Positions 23,129-35,090 of a stretch of 64,000 bases of DNA are shown one piece after another; within the stretch, counting starts at the first letter, position 1; each line of letters starts with the position of its first letter. Origin of the DNA: Calliphora vicina (Eukaryota; Arthropoda; Insecta; Diptera; Calliphoridae); NCBI RefSeq assembly GCF_958450345.1, contig NC_088781.1, positions 46,239,357-46,303,356 on the forward strand. Direction: 5' to 3'. A program made the translations under genes and the position numbers. The notes under the pieces are model-generated. The model was not told where the DNA came from and made no database searches. It saw only the letters and a program-made list of their open reading frames with translations.

Positions 23129-23380
23129 TTAGTAATTGCTTAAATCTTCGCTTTCATTAATTTCATTGTCTTGGTGGCTAAAATTAAATTCTTCCATGGG
23201 TTCACTGCAACATAACAGTTGAATTACTTCTGGTAGAAGTGTGGAACGTTTCCGGTTTTGTAAGCGCCTATTTAAAAATGATGTAGAAATTAATGGATTT
23301 GAAGTACAGCTTAATATTAATATTAATTCGGAGCTTAAAAAATATGTCTTCTCCGCTTCCATTACAGCTTCTTTTTGCAT
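23129..23380 (-). pseudogene. Possible transposase scrap, 83 codons
   Basis: The frame has protein-like composition (KTYFLSSELILILSCTSNPL, RRLQNRKRSTLLPEV, acidic C-terminus). Just upstream, in another frame, is EILKANETLAKVSLQSILLH, suggesting one longer protein broken by a frameshift near 23385. It lies inside the CGTTA-flanked transposon. I do not recognise a domain. Confidence 0.35.
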
Positions 23381-23469
23381 CTCAAAGTTTTTTCAGCAAT
23401 ATGAAGTAAAATAGATTGCAAAGAAACTTTGGCAAGAGTCTCATTTGCTTTTAAAATTTCAATAATTTA

Positions 23470-23705
23470 TATTCGTGAGTGATTTTCGGAAGTGGGTTAT
23501 ATGGAAGCTATGACCCTTTATGGACTGATCGTCATGAAATTAGGTCGTGTGATTATTTTCTTTATGAGAGTTGAAGTTTCTGTTGAATTTTATGTGTATA
23601 CCAACATTTTTAAGAAATTTATGAACGTTAAAGTTATTTTCGGAAGCGGGTATTATATGGGAGCTATGACTAATTAAGGACCGATCATCATAAAATTAGC
23701 TGACA
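23470..23705 (-). mobile_element. HINE fragment
   Basis: Inverted match to about 3535-3690 of the HINE at 3070-3808 (TTTCGGAAGTGGGTTATATG, ATGAAATTAGGTCGTGTGAT, GTATACCAACATTTTTAAG). Both ends of the HINE are absent. It is nested within the transposon at 22921-24296. Confidence 0.75.
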
Positions 23706-24409
23706 TCTTTTTTTTGAATTTTCGTTAAGCCAAATTTCAAACAATAACCTAAAAAAGATAGTATTATTCGAAAACGGCTAAAAGTGGCTATTATATGTAA
23801 ATGAAAATTGGTTTATAACATTTCAATATATTCATTTCTGATTTCATTTAACCTGCCGAACTTTGCCGAAATTTTAAAAGCTTCCATGAAGTTACATTTT
23901 GAAAACAATCGCAGCACTTTTAAGGTTACGTTAAAAAAGTGGACTTATTTCAAGCAAGTTAAACAATTTTATCACATTTTTTAACATTAAACATTACTTA
24001 CTTACTTAGTTTAGTGTTCTCCATTTTCACTTTCTTGTTTATAACTCGCGAAATTATTTAAACATGCAATTGAAAATTTGAAAGCAATACAGGCTTTTCA
24101 ACAAAATTTATTAAGTAATTACGATGCAGTGTCTTTGACTGCGTGTTGTCAAATGGAATTTAATATTTACCAAAAACAAAAAGCTGACTTAGTTAATTTG
24201 GAGTATTGGTTACAAAATGGCATTAAAAAAAGTGCAATATTTGCATTTAAAAAATTGGACTTTAGCACAGTTTTGGTAGCCGTTTAACCTATAGTGCGTT
24301 AGCATAAAAATGCTAATATCTAACTCGTTTGTTGGAATTTCTGTATTATTTTTATTTTATTTTGTTAGAAATAGACAAAACGTTAAACAATTTTATGATA
24401 ACCAGTTTT

Positions 24410-24800
24410 ACCCTTACCCTTGTATGAAAAAATGCGTTTTATTGAGTTTTTTGCAAAGATACAAATTTTTTTAATTAAAATTATTTTTTTTATTTATTAA
24501 TATTTTTTAATGAGATTTCACAATTATATAGATTTTTCTATTAGAAATAGAAAAATAAAATCAAATTTTGAAATTTATAATCAGGAATTCCGCAATTCCC
24601 AAAAAAGTTTTGAAAAATTCAAAAAATGGGACTTTTTTAGTTTTTATGCTATAATATCCATACGTTGAGGGGGGTTATCGGAACTCTTTTCAAGATAATT
24701 AAGAACATATTGGGCCATCTAAAATGTGTTACTTTAATTTGATATCGACTATGCGTTTTGAGAATTTTTTCCCTAAAGTTGAATTTTACATAAAAAATAG
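24410..24800 (-). repeat. Repeat family D, copy 2
   Basis: Reverse complement of 17230-17740 with moderate divergence; see that entry. From 24800 to 25190 the DNA is A+T-rich with no recognised element, apart from the ACATACCCAGGTATGT segment shared with about 22880. Confidence 0.65.
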
Positions 24801-25189
24801 GCGTTATTTGAATGAAGAATTTTTAAATTTTTTTCATTTAAAATTTTCGTGTAAAGTTATCTTTTCAAAAAGTATAAATTCCTAATACATCTTCTTAGAA
24901 ATTTTTTAGATAACTTAAAAATAAAAAAGTACTTTTTTCCCAAAAATTAGCGAAAAATCGATTTATTAAAATTTTTAAATTCAACTTTGTTACTTTGTAA
25001 ATGGGCTATATCTTCCAAACGGGTGATCCTATCCTAACCAAACTTGGGACAATTGCGTAAAACAGTTTTGGATTTATCCAATTCAGAGCTGCAGCATTTT
25101 GAAAATGCAAAACATACCCAGGTATGTTGTCGTTGACATAAAGGTTAATGACACATCTGTACTGATCAAAGATCTGAGATTTATGACAA

Positions 25190-25639
25190 AACTGGACTAT
25201 TCTAGAAACTACGATTGATGCCAAAACTAGACTATTTAAGCACCTACGATTGGTGCCAAAACTGGTCTATTTAAGGATCCACTATCGATGAAAAAACCGG
25301 GATATTCTAGAAACTACGGTTGATGTCAAAACTGGACAATTTAACTATGATTGGTGCCAAAACAGGTATCTTTAAGAACCTACGATCGATGACAAAACCG
25401 GGCTATTTAATGATGCACGATCGATGACAAACCCAGAATATTTAAAGAATAACGATTGATGCCAAAACTTGAATATTTAAGGACCTATGATCCATGATAA
25501 AAGGACCTACGATTGATGTCAAAACTGGATTTTTTATGGACGTACTATAACAAAATTGAAATATTTAAGGACCTACGATTGATGTAAAACTGGACTACGA
25601 ATGATGAAATTACTGAAATATTTAAGTATCTGGGGTATC
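25190..25639 (+). repeat. ~36-bp minisatellite, block 1
   Basis: About a dozen degenerate head-to-tail units of the form ACCTACGATTGATGCCAAAACTGGACTATTTAAGG (consensus given only to show the ~35-38 bp period). Units vary in TTGATG/TCGATG and in CTATTTAAGG/CTATTCTAG. The block stops exactly at the hAT-like element starting at 25640, and the next block resumes beyond it. Confidence 0.8.
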
Positions 25640-26846
25640 TAGGGTATTCGAATTATTCGATTTTTCTCTTGTTCGAATAAAACGAATAATTCTAATAAGA
25701 GATTTTAACTTGTTCGAATAATTCGATCACACGTTTAAAATTAGTCGAATTATTCGAATAACTTAAATTTTTTTTAAAAAGTAAAGACTGAAGTTTTGAT
25801 GTCGGTTTTTTAATATTTTATTGTTAAATAATAACAAAGAATAACGTTAAAGTTAACAATTCAAGTATGTATTAATAATGTTAAAAATCATTCGAAAACA
25901 AAGTCCATCATTAAATTTTCATCAGAAATATTCTGATCAGATTAACTACCGAACAATCCACAAAACAATTGACTAGCAAACCTTTTAGTTTTCGTTTTGA
26001 GCTAGTTTGACATGATCCTGAATTCAAATACAATATAAACGTATTAAGAACTTTGTTATGTCGTTCATTAATTCGGGTTTTAAATTGAGTAACTAATTCT
26101 TTAGTAAATTAATTATTCACTACTTCTAAAGCTCTATCAACGTTGCCGAATCTTTGCTTAATAAAGTGATCTTGGGGAATTGCATAATAAAGGGAATATG
26201 TCAATAGTTTGATATCATTGTCAGTGAACGTGGTTAAAAAAAAATTTATAAATACGCAAAAATTTTATTACCTTCATATATTTCAACGTAATCATTATAA
26301 ATGCCATCCTCAACATCACTTTCTACGACCGTTTCAAAATCACATTCTCCATTACATTCAACTCCATTTTAATCTAAGTTAATATTTTGATTATTAATTG
26401 CGATTCTTCAAATATTTCGCCAGCTAAATAACAAATATTTTATTCCGTACCTTTTATTTTCATTGGTTCAAGTCCTACGTTAAACATTTTGAAAGATTTG
26501 TTTTTTAGAATTGTAACTTCTTGCAGTAATATTTATAAATTTATAGAAGGAGTTATCGGAACACTCTTCTACAGTGACCGAAAGTCTTTAGTTATTTGTC
26601 GAATTTCAGAAACAATACAATTTTTGTGAGTCATTATTACTTATTTAAATTTGGAATTATGATAAATTTTAAGCAATTTAATAAATTTAAACATATATGA
26701 ACATTTATTTGTTTTATTCGATTATTCTACATAAAATTGTTCGAATTATTCGTAATTCGAAAATGGCCATTTTCAAATTGTTCGAATAATTATTCGTAAG
26801 AAATTATTCGATTAATCGAACGATCATTACTCGAATGAATACCCTA
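25640..26846 (-). mobile_element. hAT-like element, decayed, 1.2 kb
   Basis: The ends are TAGGGTATTCGAATTATTCG on the left and, inverted on the right, TAGGGTATTCATTCGAGTAA. Both subterminal regions are full of ATTCGAATAATTCG-type motifs, which may be transposase-binding repeats. On the minus strand there are weak coding stretches such as KQRFGNVDRALEVVNN-stop, FTKELVTQFKTRINERHN and EPMKIKGTE, reminiscent of hAT transposase but broken. No clean 8-bp target duplication is visible. It splits the ~36-bp minisatellite. Confidence 0.5.
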
Positions 26847-26854
26847 GCATCTAT

Positions 26855-27200
26855 TATTGATACCAAAAACAGGACTATTTAAGGACCTATGATTGATGTC
26901 AAAATTAAACTATATAAGGGCCCACGATTAATGCCAAATCTCGACTATTTAAGGATCAACGATTGTTGGAAAAATTGGAATATTTAAGGACCTACGATGG
27001 ATGAAAAAATTGGAATATTTATGGACCTATGACTGATGACAAATCTCAACTTTATAAAGTCCTATGACTAATATCAAAACATGGTTATATAAAAATCTAC
27101 GACTGATGGCAAAACCGATTATATAGAAATCGATGGTTGGTGGCAAAACAGGTCTATATAAAAATATTCTTCTGATTGCCAATGGATTATATAAATGATC
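26855..27200 (+). repeat. ~36-bp minisatellite, block 2
   Basis: Continuation of block 1 on the far side of the hAT-like element, same orientation (GGACCTATGATTGATGTCAA, GGACCTACGATGGATG, CTATATAAAAATC). Increasingly degenerate to the right. Confidence 0.75.
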
Positions 27201-27478
27201 TACTTCAGTGTAGGACTGAACAGTGTTCACAGATATACATAGAACGCACTTCCTTATAACTTTAGTTGAATAGGAGGTGTAAGTAATACAGTTTTCCAGC
27301 TGAGGTATGACTCAGTCTGCCCAGGTTCGATTCAGAGGTCTACTTCCTTTGAAATAAAACAGGAATATTTTTAGGTGGTATATAGAAATATTCTAAACAA
27401 AGCTTTTATTAACGAAACTTTAATCTACTTAAATCTACTAAGTTATTCAGAAATTCAAATGGGTTTAACGATGAAACG

Positions 27479-27968
27479 TACACGCAGAGAAAAAATATAG
27501 TTGGGCATGGTTACTGTAACCATTTCAATATTGTTACAAGTTTTTTTAACTATATTATAGTCACAGTAACCATTTACATGATTGTGGTAACCAAAATATG
27601 GTTAATTTATGATTCACATGATTGTATCAACTATATATGGTTACAGTAAACAAATATATGTTTGTGACAACCATTCATATAATGAAGGACTTATCAAATT
27701 ATGTTGCTCTAGGCTTAAGGCTTATCATAATCTGAGAACAACATATTATGATAAAATTATTCATCATAAATATGGTTGCCACAAACATATATTTGTTTAC
27801 TGTAACCATATATATGGTTGCTACAATCATGTGAATCATAAATTAACCATATAATGGTTACCACAATCATGTAAATAGTTACTGTGACTATAATATTGTT
27901 AAAAAACATGTAACACTATTTAAATGGTTACAGTAACCATGCCCAATTATATTTTTTCTCTGCGTGTA
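27479..27968. mobile_element. 490-bp foldback element with ~200-bp arms
   Basis: The left end TACACGCAGAGAAAAAATAT matches the inverted right end. Inverted similarity continues through repeated GGTTACTGTAACC, ATGATTGTGGTAACC and ATATATGGTTACAG motifs to about 27690 and 27765, leaving a ~75-bp centre. The flanking TA on both sides could be the target duplication. It is non-coding; the 81-codon frame inside is only the palindrome read through. Confidence 0.8.
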
Positions 27969-28069
27969 GGTGCGGCGAGACGGTAGTAGATCTTATATGA
28001 TAATGAAATGGCGTAATCGGTGCACAAGTTGACTGGTGAATCTACAATGGGGAAAACATTGCTGTCGTC

Positions 28070-28660
28070 GTCGTGTCTAACAATTGAATATCTCACAAAC
28101 ATCACTGATGCGAATTTTGAACAAAGATTTAAATGTACACGCTTACAAGGTTTAAGAGCTGAAGCCTACTGACCATTTCAAGAATGGTTGGTAGATCAGA
28201 CAAAAGTGAATGGTGACTTTACAAAGAAAATCATCTTCAGGCACAAGGCACACTCTCACCTCAATGGATTCGTTAACAAGCTACGAGTGATTGTTGAAAA
28301 GCCGATGTATCCACAAAGAGTGACTTTTTGGTTACGGTTTATGAGCTGACGGCGTCATCTCATCATGTTCGCTATCGCGAAGTGATAACGGTCTACTTGT
28401 GGCCAGAAATTGAAGATATGGACCTGCACGATATGTGGTTGCAATATGATGGTGCCACTTGGCACACAGAAAACGAAAAAATGGCTCTTTTGCGCGAGAA
28501 ATTCAATGGCCATGTTATCTCACGTCGTGGATTTTGACACCGTTGGACTTCTTTCTTTGAGGATATTTAAAAGAAAAAGTATACGCCAATAAGTCAAGAA
28601 CAATTCAAGAGCCAAAGGATGGGATATTTCGGCACATGTATCGTAATATTAAGATAATTC
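28070..28660 (+). pseudogene. Tc1/mariner-superfamily DDE transposase remnant
   Basis: Frames shift repeatedly, but the order is clear: ISQTSLMRILNKDL, ELKP-gap, KRMV..WLVDQTKVN, FHLNGFVNK, VIVEKPMYPQRVT, YREVITVYLWPEIEDMDL, then MWLQYDGATWHT (the second-aspartate block, normally QQDGATCHT) and LREKFNGHVISRRG, followed by LTPLDFFLWGYLKEK-like remains. These resemble the Tc3/mariner-like proteins common in insects. The third catalytic region is degraded and both terminal repeats are missing. Confidence 0.72.
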
Positions 28661-28679
28661 TCTGAAAACTTTTTGGTTA

Positions 28680-28930
28680 GACTACAAATTAAAACGAAGT
28701 CAAAAAGAATTCGGGAGTTCTACGAATGTAAGAAAAATTCGGAAGTTCTTGCAGTCGGCTAAATTAAAACGAAGTCGAGAATAATTCGGGGGATCTTTAA
28801 TTCGGTTACGAAGGCAAAACTACGAATGTAAAACAAATTGGGGTTTCTTATAATCTGGTAGCCGCAACTAATTCAAGAAGAATTCGGGAGTTCTTGAATT
28901 TGACTGCGACTACTATAATACGAATATAAG
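28680..28930 (+). repeat. Local degenerate repeat, GAATTCGGGAGTTCT motif
   Basis: The motif AATTCGGGAGTTCT and variants (ATTCGGAAGTTCTT, AATTCGGGGGATCTT) occur about five times, alternating with CTACGAATGTAA and AAAACGAAGTC. It looks like a small decayed minisatellite with a ~100-bp complex unit. Function unknown. Confidence 0.5.
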
Positions 28931-30555
28931 ATATTTGTATAATTACAATGTTTTTGTCTCACACTAAAAGCTTTGAAATTCATCCTTTTCCAAATTATTT
29001 CAATTTACATACTAAAAATTTGTCCTTGTTTCTATTTTCATTTCAGATTTCCTCGAAAATATTATTTTACATCAAATCAAATCAAAATACATAAATGACA
29101 ATTAATTTGGTGCAATTATACAAATCATTGGTCTTCTATTAGTGAACGTATGGTAAGTGGCAGCATTTTGTATACCAATGTCCCAAACTATTATTATTTT
29201 TTAATTATTTCTCTTTATACATATTTCTAATTAAATACTTTCAATACAACGAATTAGGTGTAATTTGAACATGAAACCCTCTAAAAATAATGCTTATTAC
29301 ACTTATTTGCGGTATTGGTGGACATAATGTGTCACATAATCAAATTGTCATAAATGAAACGAACAAATCCCCTGGATGTTGATTTTGTTTTTTCCCAATT
29401 TTTAACACACATCTATAGTTTCAAATGCTCGCATATAAAATATGAAAATGTTTTCACAGAAAAACCGTAAATCCGTGAAAGCAACTGAACAATTTCAATT
29501 TTCGTTGTCTGGTTGAAAAACAAAAAAAATAATAAAAAAAGCAAAATACAGACAAAATTGCAAAGCAACAAAGTGTACTTTAATCCAATATCAACATTTT
29601 TATATAGTGGCCATAAACTATTGGCAAAAGGACATACAGACTAGGGCGAGTACTCAAAAACACAGCTCTGCTAATGCAAATACAATTACTTACTATACAG
29701 ACCCAAAAAACATTATCAGCAGTTGCAGTACGTCTTTTATACATATGTATGAATATCGTCCATACTATACAATCAAATTCATAGATACCATTCACTTATA
29801 TGAGAACATTTAGTTATGCAGTCCTGCTGCCCACACCTCCCTCTTATCCTCGCTCATTACCACCCAATTTTTGTCACCCTCTAGCAAACACAACTGAAAT
29901 AATATCGACAACATCCTTTGCATTTTTCAAAATATTATACAAATGCCACCAACTAACTGCACTAAACAGAAAGAAAAAAAAAAAAACAACAAGATTCATT
30001 CATAGTTAAAATTTGCTTGGGTTTCGTTTAGCTTTTTTTTTTTTCATTGCTGAATTGTTAGTTGGAAAATTGTTTGTGAATTTTCAAAATGCATACTCAT
30101 ACTTATGCAAAAGCTTTAACAACAAACAGCTGTAATATTCGTACATAGAATATTTGTAGTTTCAATATGCACTTGTATGAGAGCGTGTATGTGTGGTTAC
30201 TTCATTTACCAACATCCATTTACTGGCCAGGCACTAGGGTGCAGCGGTTTTTTTTGAAATGTGGGTTTATAGCAAAGTACAAATTTAGTGGAATGCAAAA
30301 ATCAATTAAAAGTTGTTTCTAAATTCAGAGAATACTTGCCGTTAATTTCAGTCATTTATTTTGTGGCCCTGAAATACTCCTTTTAAAATACAAAATATGT
30401 TTCACAAAAGAACCATTTGAATGCCGGAGTACAGAAACATTCAGGGAAATTTTATTTGGGGATGAGCTTGCCAGACAGGTTACTTACGGAGGCCACATAA
30501 CTTTGACTGGTGGTTTATATAAGAGAAAACCATAAGCATTATTATTATAGTAGTT
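28931..30555. other. A+T-rich spacer
   Basis: Several short frames have no motif. There are poly-A/T runs near 29970 and 30034. CACTAGGGTGCAGCGG near 30233 resembles a DNA-transposon end, but no partner was found. Confidence 0.45.
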
Positions 30556-30920
30556 ACAAAGAATATGGTTGATTCCAAATCTCTACTATATAAAAATCCA
30601 AGATTGATGCCAAAACTGGAATATTGAAAGACCTACGATTGATGATAAATCTCTGTTGCTCAAAGATCTACGATGAATGCAAAGTGTTTACTGCTCTAAG
30701 ATTTAAGATTAGTGACAAATGTTTACTGCTTAAATATTTGCGATTGGTGCTAGATCCCTACTACTCAAACATTTTCGATTGATACCATATCTCCACGATT
30801 GGTGTTAAAAATCATCTTTATAAAGATATACGATAAATGACAGAATTTGAATTTTTCAGGACCTATAATTTTAAACGATCTACTTACTATTGAAGCCAAA
30901 TCTCTACTACTTAAAGACAT
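30556..30920 (+). repeat. ~36-bp minisatellite, block 3
   Basis: Units such as GATCTACGATGAATGCAAAG and TTGCGATTGGTGCTAGATCC, same strand as the other blocks. It is interrupted on the right by the minus-strand RTE LINE and resumes at 32401. Confidence 0.75.
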
Positions 30921-32400
30921 ATTTTTTTCTCTATTACCCCTCTTGGCAACATATGGCTTCCACAAAGCATCTCCATCTTACTCGATTTGTTGCAGTTATT
31001 TTCGAGTCTTCCCATATAAGTTTACACTGTCCCAGATCTTGGAATATCTTGAACCTTGAGGGTTCCACTCTAGCGACATCCTTGTAATACTGTCAGGATT
31101 CTTTCTGATAGTATGGCCGATCCACCTGCATTTCCTACGTTTTATTTATGTTCGTATGGATTCCTCGTTGGTAAGGTTCCAGAGACCCGTGTTGCTGATA
31201 TTGTTAGGCTTGATGAATACCTGTAGCTTTTGCGTAATGGTGTTCGATACTAACCAAGTTTCACTTCCGTACGACAGAGTAGACTTTACACATGCGTTGA
31301 ATATGCTAAGCTTAGTTCGTCTGTATATATGTATATGAGTTTCTTCATACTGGTTGCAGTCTTCCTAATGCAGAAGCTTTCTACGTATTCAACTGGTTGG
31401 CCTTGTAGATTGATTATCATAGCTTTGGTTTTCTTGATATTTATCTCAAGTCCAACATTGCGTGCTAATCTTTCCAAATCTTCTATTTTTGCTTGCATGT
31501 TGGAGATCTTGTGCGAGAGACAAATATCAAAAACCAAATCCTCGAGTTGACGTGAGAGGCTCCATGTTATTCCTACTTTCTCTAAACAGACTTTGCTTAT
31601 GATGTCATACAGCACTAGTTGATTTATATTCCCGTTGTGGAGAATTGATAGCTCTGCATCCTCGTACATAGCTCTGATGATTCGAGATATTTTCTGAGGT
31701 ACTGCTTTTCTTCTCAATACTTTCCATATGGCAGTCCGTCTGATGGTATCAAAGACTTTCTTGAAATCTACGAACATTATGTACTGGGGAGTATGCCATT
31801 CTAGAGTTTGTTCTATTATAATGTGCAGACGGATGGCATGGTTGTTGCGTAGAACTCCTGTTTGGCCGGAAATCAGCCTTTTTATCACGTAGAATGTTCT
31901 CCATTTTAATTTGAAGCCTTGTATATGGTATTATGCAGTGTAATTCCTCTCCAGTTGTTGCAATCTTTCATGTCGCCACATTTCGGTAACTTAACGATGA
32001 TGCCATTCTTTCAAGTTGGAAGTAGCCTTTCCTCCTCCCAGACTGTTGTGGTCGTTGAAGGTCAGCTGTGGTTTCCGAAGAATCTCAGCTGGTATTTAAT
32101 TTTCGCCTGCTGCCCTGTTATTTCTTAACTTCCCGATGGTCTCCTTTATCTCACTTGATATTTTTAGGATATTTTCTGCATGACTGTTGTTTTCAATTTC
32201 GTTGCATCCGAGGTGACGTTACTAATTTCTTCGAAATTTTTTCTCCATCTTTGTGTCTGTGCATCATTGTTTGTTAATAGCGCAGCACTGCGATTAGCGA
32301 CTGGTTGGTTCCTGTTACACTTTCGATTGGTGAGACAGTTTATCGCCTGGTGTAGTTTTCTCATATTGTTCTGGCCAGCCGCTTCTTCTGCCGACATTGA
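30921..32400 (-). pseudogene. RTE-type LINE reverse transcriptase, truncated at both ends
   Basis: On the minus strand, from 32397: EEAAGQNNMRKL..RWRKNFEEISN (linker), EIKETIGKLRNNRAAGEN, the long frame at 31286-31888 with IIEQTLEWHTPQYIMFVDFKK (reverse transcriptase block A, Asp in FVDFKK), IRAMYEDAELSI, RLARNVGLEINIKKTKAM and GQPVEYVESF. After 31286, broken, come YGSETWLVSNTITQKLQVFI and RRKCRWIGHTIRKNP. The VRQGC/FADD region is deleted or scrambled between about 31500 and 31600. No endonuclease. It is flanked on both sides by minisatellite blocks, so it inserted into the array. Confidence 0.88.
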
Positions 32401-32812
32401 AAGCCGTTCTAATCTCTACTGTTTATGGACGATTGCTGGCAAATCTCTTCTGTTTAAGTATCTACGATTGATGGTATATCTCTACTGTTAAAGGATCTAC
32501 GATTGATTTCAAATCTATATTGTTTAAGGATCTAGGTGTGATGCCTAATTTCGACTGTTTAAGGATCTACGATTAATGCCAAATCTCTACTAGTTTAAGG
32601 ATCTAGGTTTGATGCCTAATTTCGACTGTTTAGGGATCAACGTTTGATACTATTTCTCTGCTGTTAAAGGATTTACGATTGATGCCAAATCTCTATTGTT
32701 CAAGGTCAAATCTATGCTGCTTAAGGATCTACGATTGATGGCTGTTTAAAAGTATTCGATTGACTCAAGTGGACATATACCTCGTCGTTCTGCCACCTTG
32801 GTTAGCTGCTTT
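32401..32812 (+). repeat. ~36-bp minisatellite, block 4, with unique tail
   Basis: Among the best preserved units (GGATCTACGATTGATGCC, AAATCTCTACTGTTTAAGG). The block ends with a non-repetitive tail at about 32755-32812 (TCGATTGACTCAAGTGGACA, CTCGTCGTTCTGCCACCTTG) that recurs after the small block inside the next LINE. Confidence 0.8.
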
Positions 32813-34616
32813 AAACACCCGTTTTGAAGTAGTGACCTAATTTGTACCACGAGTTAGTTCACCATAAGAACTTTAAAAATAAATGGTTGGGGCGTTGGAG
32901 TTATAATTCACCCCCACAACAAAATACTCTACAATGAAAGATAGAGAGAATAGAAAACGGTCCCCTACAAAAGTTGACGACCACCGCAAACGAATAAAGG
33001 ACCATCATTTACGGATCTGCACCTGGAACGTTCGTACTTTGTGCAGAGCAGGTGAAATGACCCAATTGGCGGACATAATGCATAAGTACAGAACCAATGT
33101 TATTGCCATCCAGGAAGTAAGATGGAATGGACTTGGTGTCACTAGAACACCACATGGTGACGACATATACTACTGCTGCCATGATACTAGATACGAGTTT
33201 GGATGTGGTTTCGAAATGAGTAGGAGAATTAAACATCTTATCTGCAGGATAACACCAGTGGACGAACGGATAGCTACGATACGCTTTGGGCCAATGCCCG
33301 AAGTAGGATAAGTACAAGCAGGTCAAAGACACGTTTTATGAGAGCCTAGAAGAAACATATGACCGCTGCCCCAACCATGATGTTAAAATAGTTTTAGGTG
33401 ATTTTAACGCGAAAATCTGAATGGAAGAGATATACGATTCTACAATCGGCACATGGTAGTCAACTTGGAACTAACGAGGAACCAAGTTGATCACATTGTT
33501 GTTTATGGAAGTCATAGTTCCAGTGTGCTAGACGTGCGTTCGATCCGAGGTGCCAACATTGATTCGGATCATTACCTTGATGCAGCTAAGGTTCGCACAC
33601 GTCTCAATTTAGCGAGAAACACACGAACGATCCAACAGAGAAAGCTGGATGTCAAAAAGCTGTATGCACAACAAACTGTTCCCGGCTATTCCATAACACA
33701 AATGATATAACCGCGGACAAATTCGTACTTGGGTTTCAAAGGCCTCTACCCAAAAACCCACGGTACGACCAACTGCAGAGAAAAATGCTCCCTTACCGGG
33801 AGAAAAGGAGAGAGGAGAAATGCCTGTTCAGCCGCAAGAGAAGAGAAATGGAAAGTGTGAGGAGATCGTGTAGAAACGAATTCCGCAAATTCTACCGAAA
33901 AGCAAAACTGGTAGTTTCTCCTATAAGTATAAAGACGGAAACCTAGTGACAGATACTGAAAGTGTACTGAGGACATGGAAACAACATTTTTCCATCCTAG
34001 ATAGTAGATACCCTTGAACCAATCATTGATGACGGTATCGAATGTACACCACCTAGCCAAGATGAGATTTAGAATGCAATATTCCTGCTGAAGAACAACA
34101 AGGCTGCAGGTGCCGATGGTTTGCCTGCAGAACTGATTAAAGCCGGAGGCAATGAGTTTTTAAGAAATAGGCACCGACTTATTGGAACCATTTGGCTAGA
34201 AAAACGCATATCTGATGACTGGAACCTCAGCGTATTGTGTCCTGTGCATAAGAATGGAGACAAACCCGTATGAGCCAACTATAGAGGTATAAGTCTCCTT
34301 CCTATTGCATACAAAATTCTATCAACCGTACTTTTTGTGAACTATTGAAAACTAAAGCCAGCGAAATAATAGGACTCTACCAATGTGGCTTTAGACCTGG
34401 TAAATCGACCATCGACCAGATATTTACATTACGGCAGATCCTGGAAAAGACCCAAGAAAAAGAAATCGACACCTATCACATGTTCGTCGACTACAAAGCT
34501 GCCATGTCTGAGTTTGGTATACCTGCAAAGCTAATAAATACGCTTATGCAGATTGACGTTAACGGATACAAGACCATCGGTTAAAATAGGAAAATACCTC
34601 TCCGAGACGTTTAATA

Positions 34617-34845
34617 CCATACGAGGTTTAAACTGCTCAAATATCTATGATTGGTGCCAAATCTCTACTGCTCAATGATGGATGCCAAATCTTTATCTAT
34701 ATATACGATTGATACCAAAATACTGATACCAAATCTCTACTGTTTAACGATAGAGGATCCACTATTAATGTTCAATCTGTTTAAGGATCGATTGACTCAA
34801 GTGAACACATACCTCCTCGTTGTGCTACCTGGGGCAGCTGCTACT
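34617..34845 (+). repeat. ~36-bp minisatellite, block 5, inside the RTE LINE
   Basis: About five units (TATCTATGATTGGTGCCAA, AATCTCTACTGTTTAACG) followed by the same unique tail that ends block 4 (CGATTGACTCAAGTGAACAC, CTCCTCGTTGTGCTACCTGG). It replaces the part of the reverse transcriptase that should lie between SETFNTIRGL and YADAIDIM. Confidence 0.8.
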
Positions 34846-35090
34846 GCTACTGCTTATGCCGATGCTATTGATATCATGGGGCGGACTGTACGAGAGGTAA
34901 CTGCAACATTTTCTCATGTCTGCTGGTACATGAGGATAAAACAAAGTTAACGAAAGTCAACGAACAAGGAAGCAACAAGACTGGGAAAATATGTGAACGT
35001 TGGTGACTATAACATCGAGGAAGTAAACAGCTTCATCTATCTCGGTACCGCCATAAATCAAACAAAAAACAAGTTTGAAGATAAAACGAA

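Larger units (their letters stand above)
22921..24296. mobile_element. 1.38-kb DNA transposon with CGTTA duplication
   Basis: Terminal inverted repeats of about 36 bp: CACTATAGGTTAAATGACTA on the left; inverted on the right CACTATAGGTTAAACGGCTA. Both continue after five variable bases into CTGTGCTAAA. The flanks are exact 5-bp repeats CGTTA (22916-22920, 24297-24301). A 5-bp duplication fits Transib, but the heptamer CACTATA departs from CACWRTG at its last base, so the superfamily is tentative. A minus-strand coding scrap (23129-23380, NRRLQNRKRSTLLPEVIQ) and a plus-strand 69-codon frame ending in the right terminus may be transposase remains. A HINE fragment is nested inside. Confidence 0.72.

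Noticed and set aside
25190..25639. CRISPR-like array (regular ~36-bp repeats)
   Set aside because: The repeats are contiguous degenerate minisatellite units without distinct spacers, in eukaryotic transposon-rich DNA.
27609..27854. 81-codon frame MIHMIVSTIYGYSK...
   Set aside because: It lies wholly inside the foldback element and repeats the palindromic GGTTACAG/CATGATTG motifs.
30233..30250. CACTAGGGTGCAGCGG as a transposon end, with a similar one near 62740
   Set aside because: No inverted partner or target duplication found for either.
33009..33332. 107-codon minus frame
   Set aside because: Exact antisense shadow of the RTE endonuclease domain, whose plus-strand frame has the catalytic-domain motifs.
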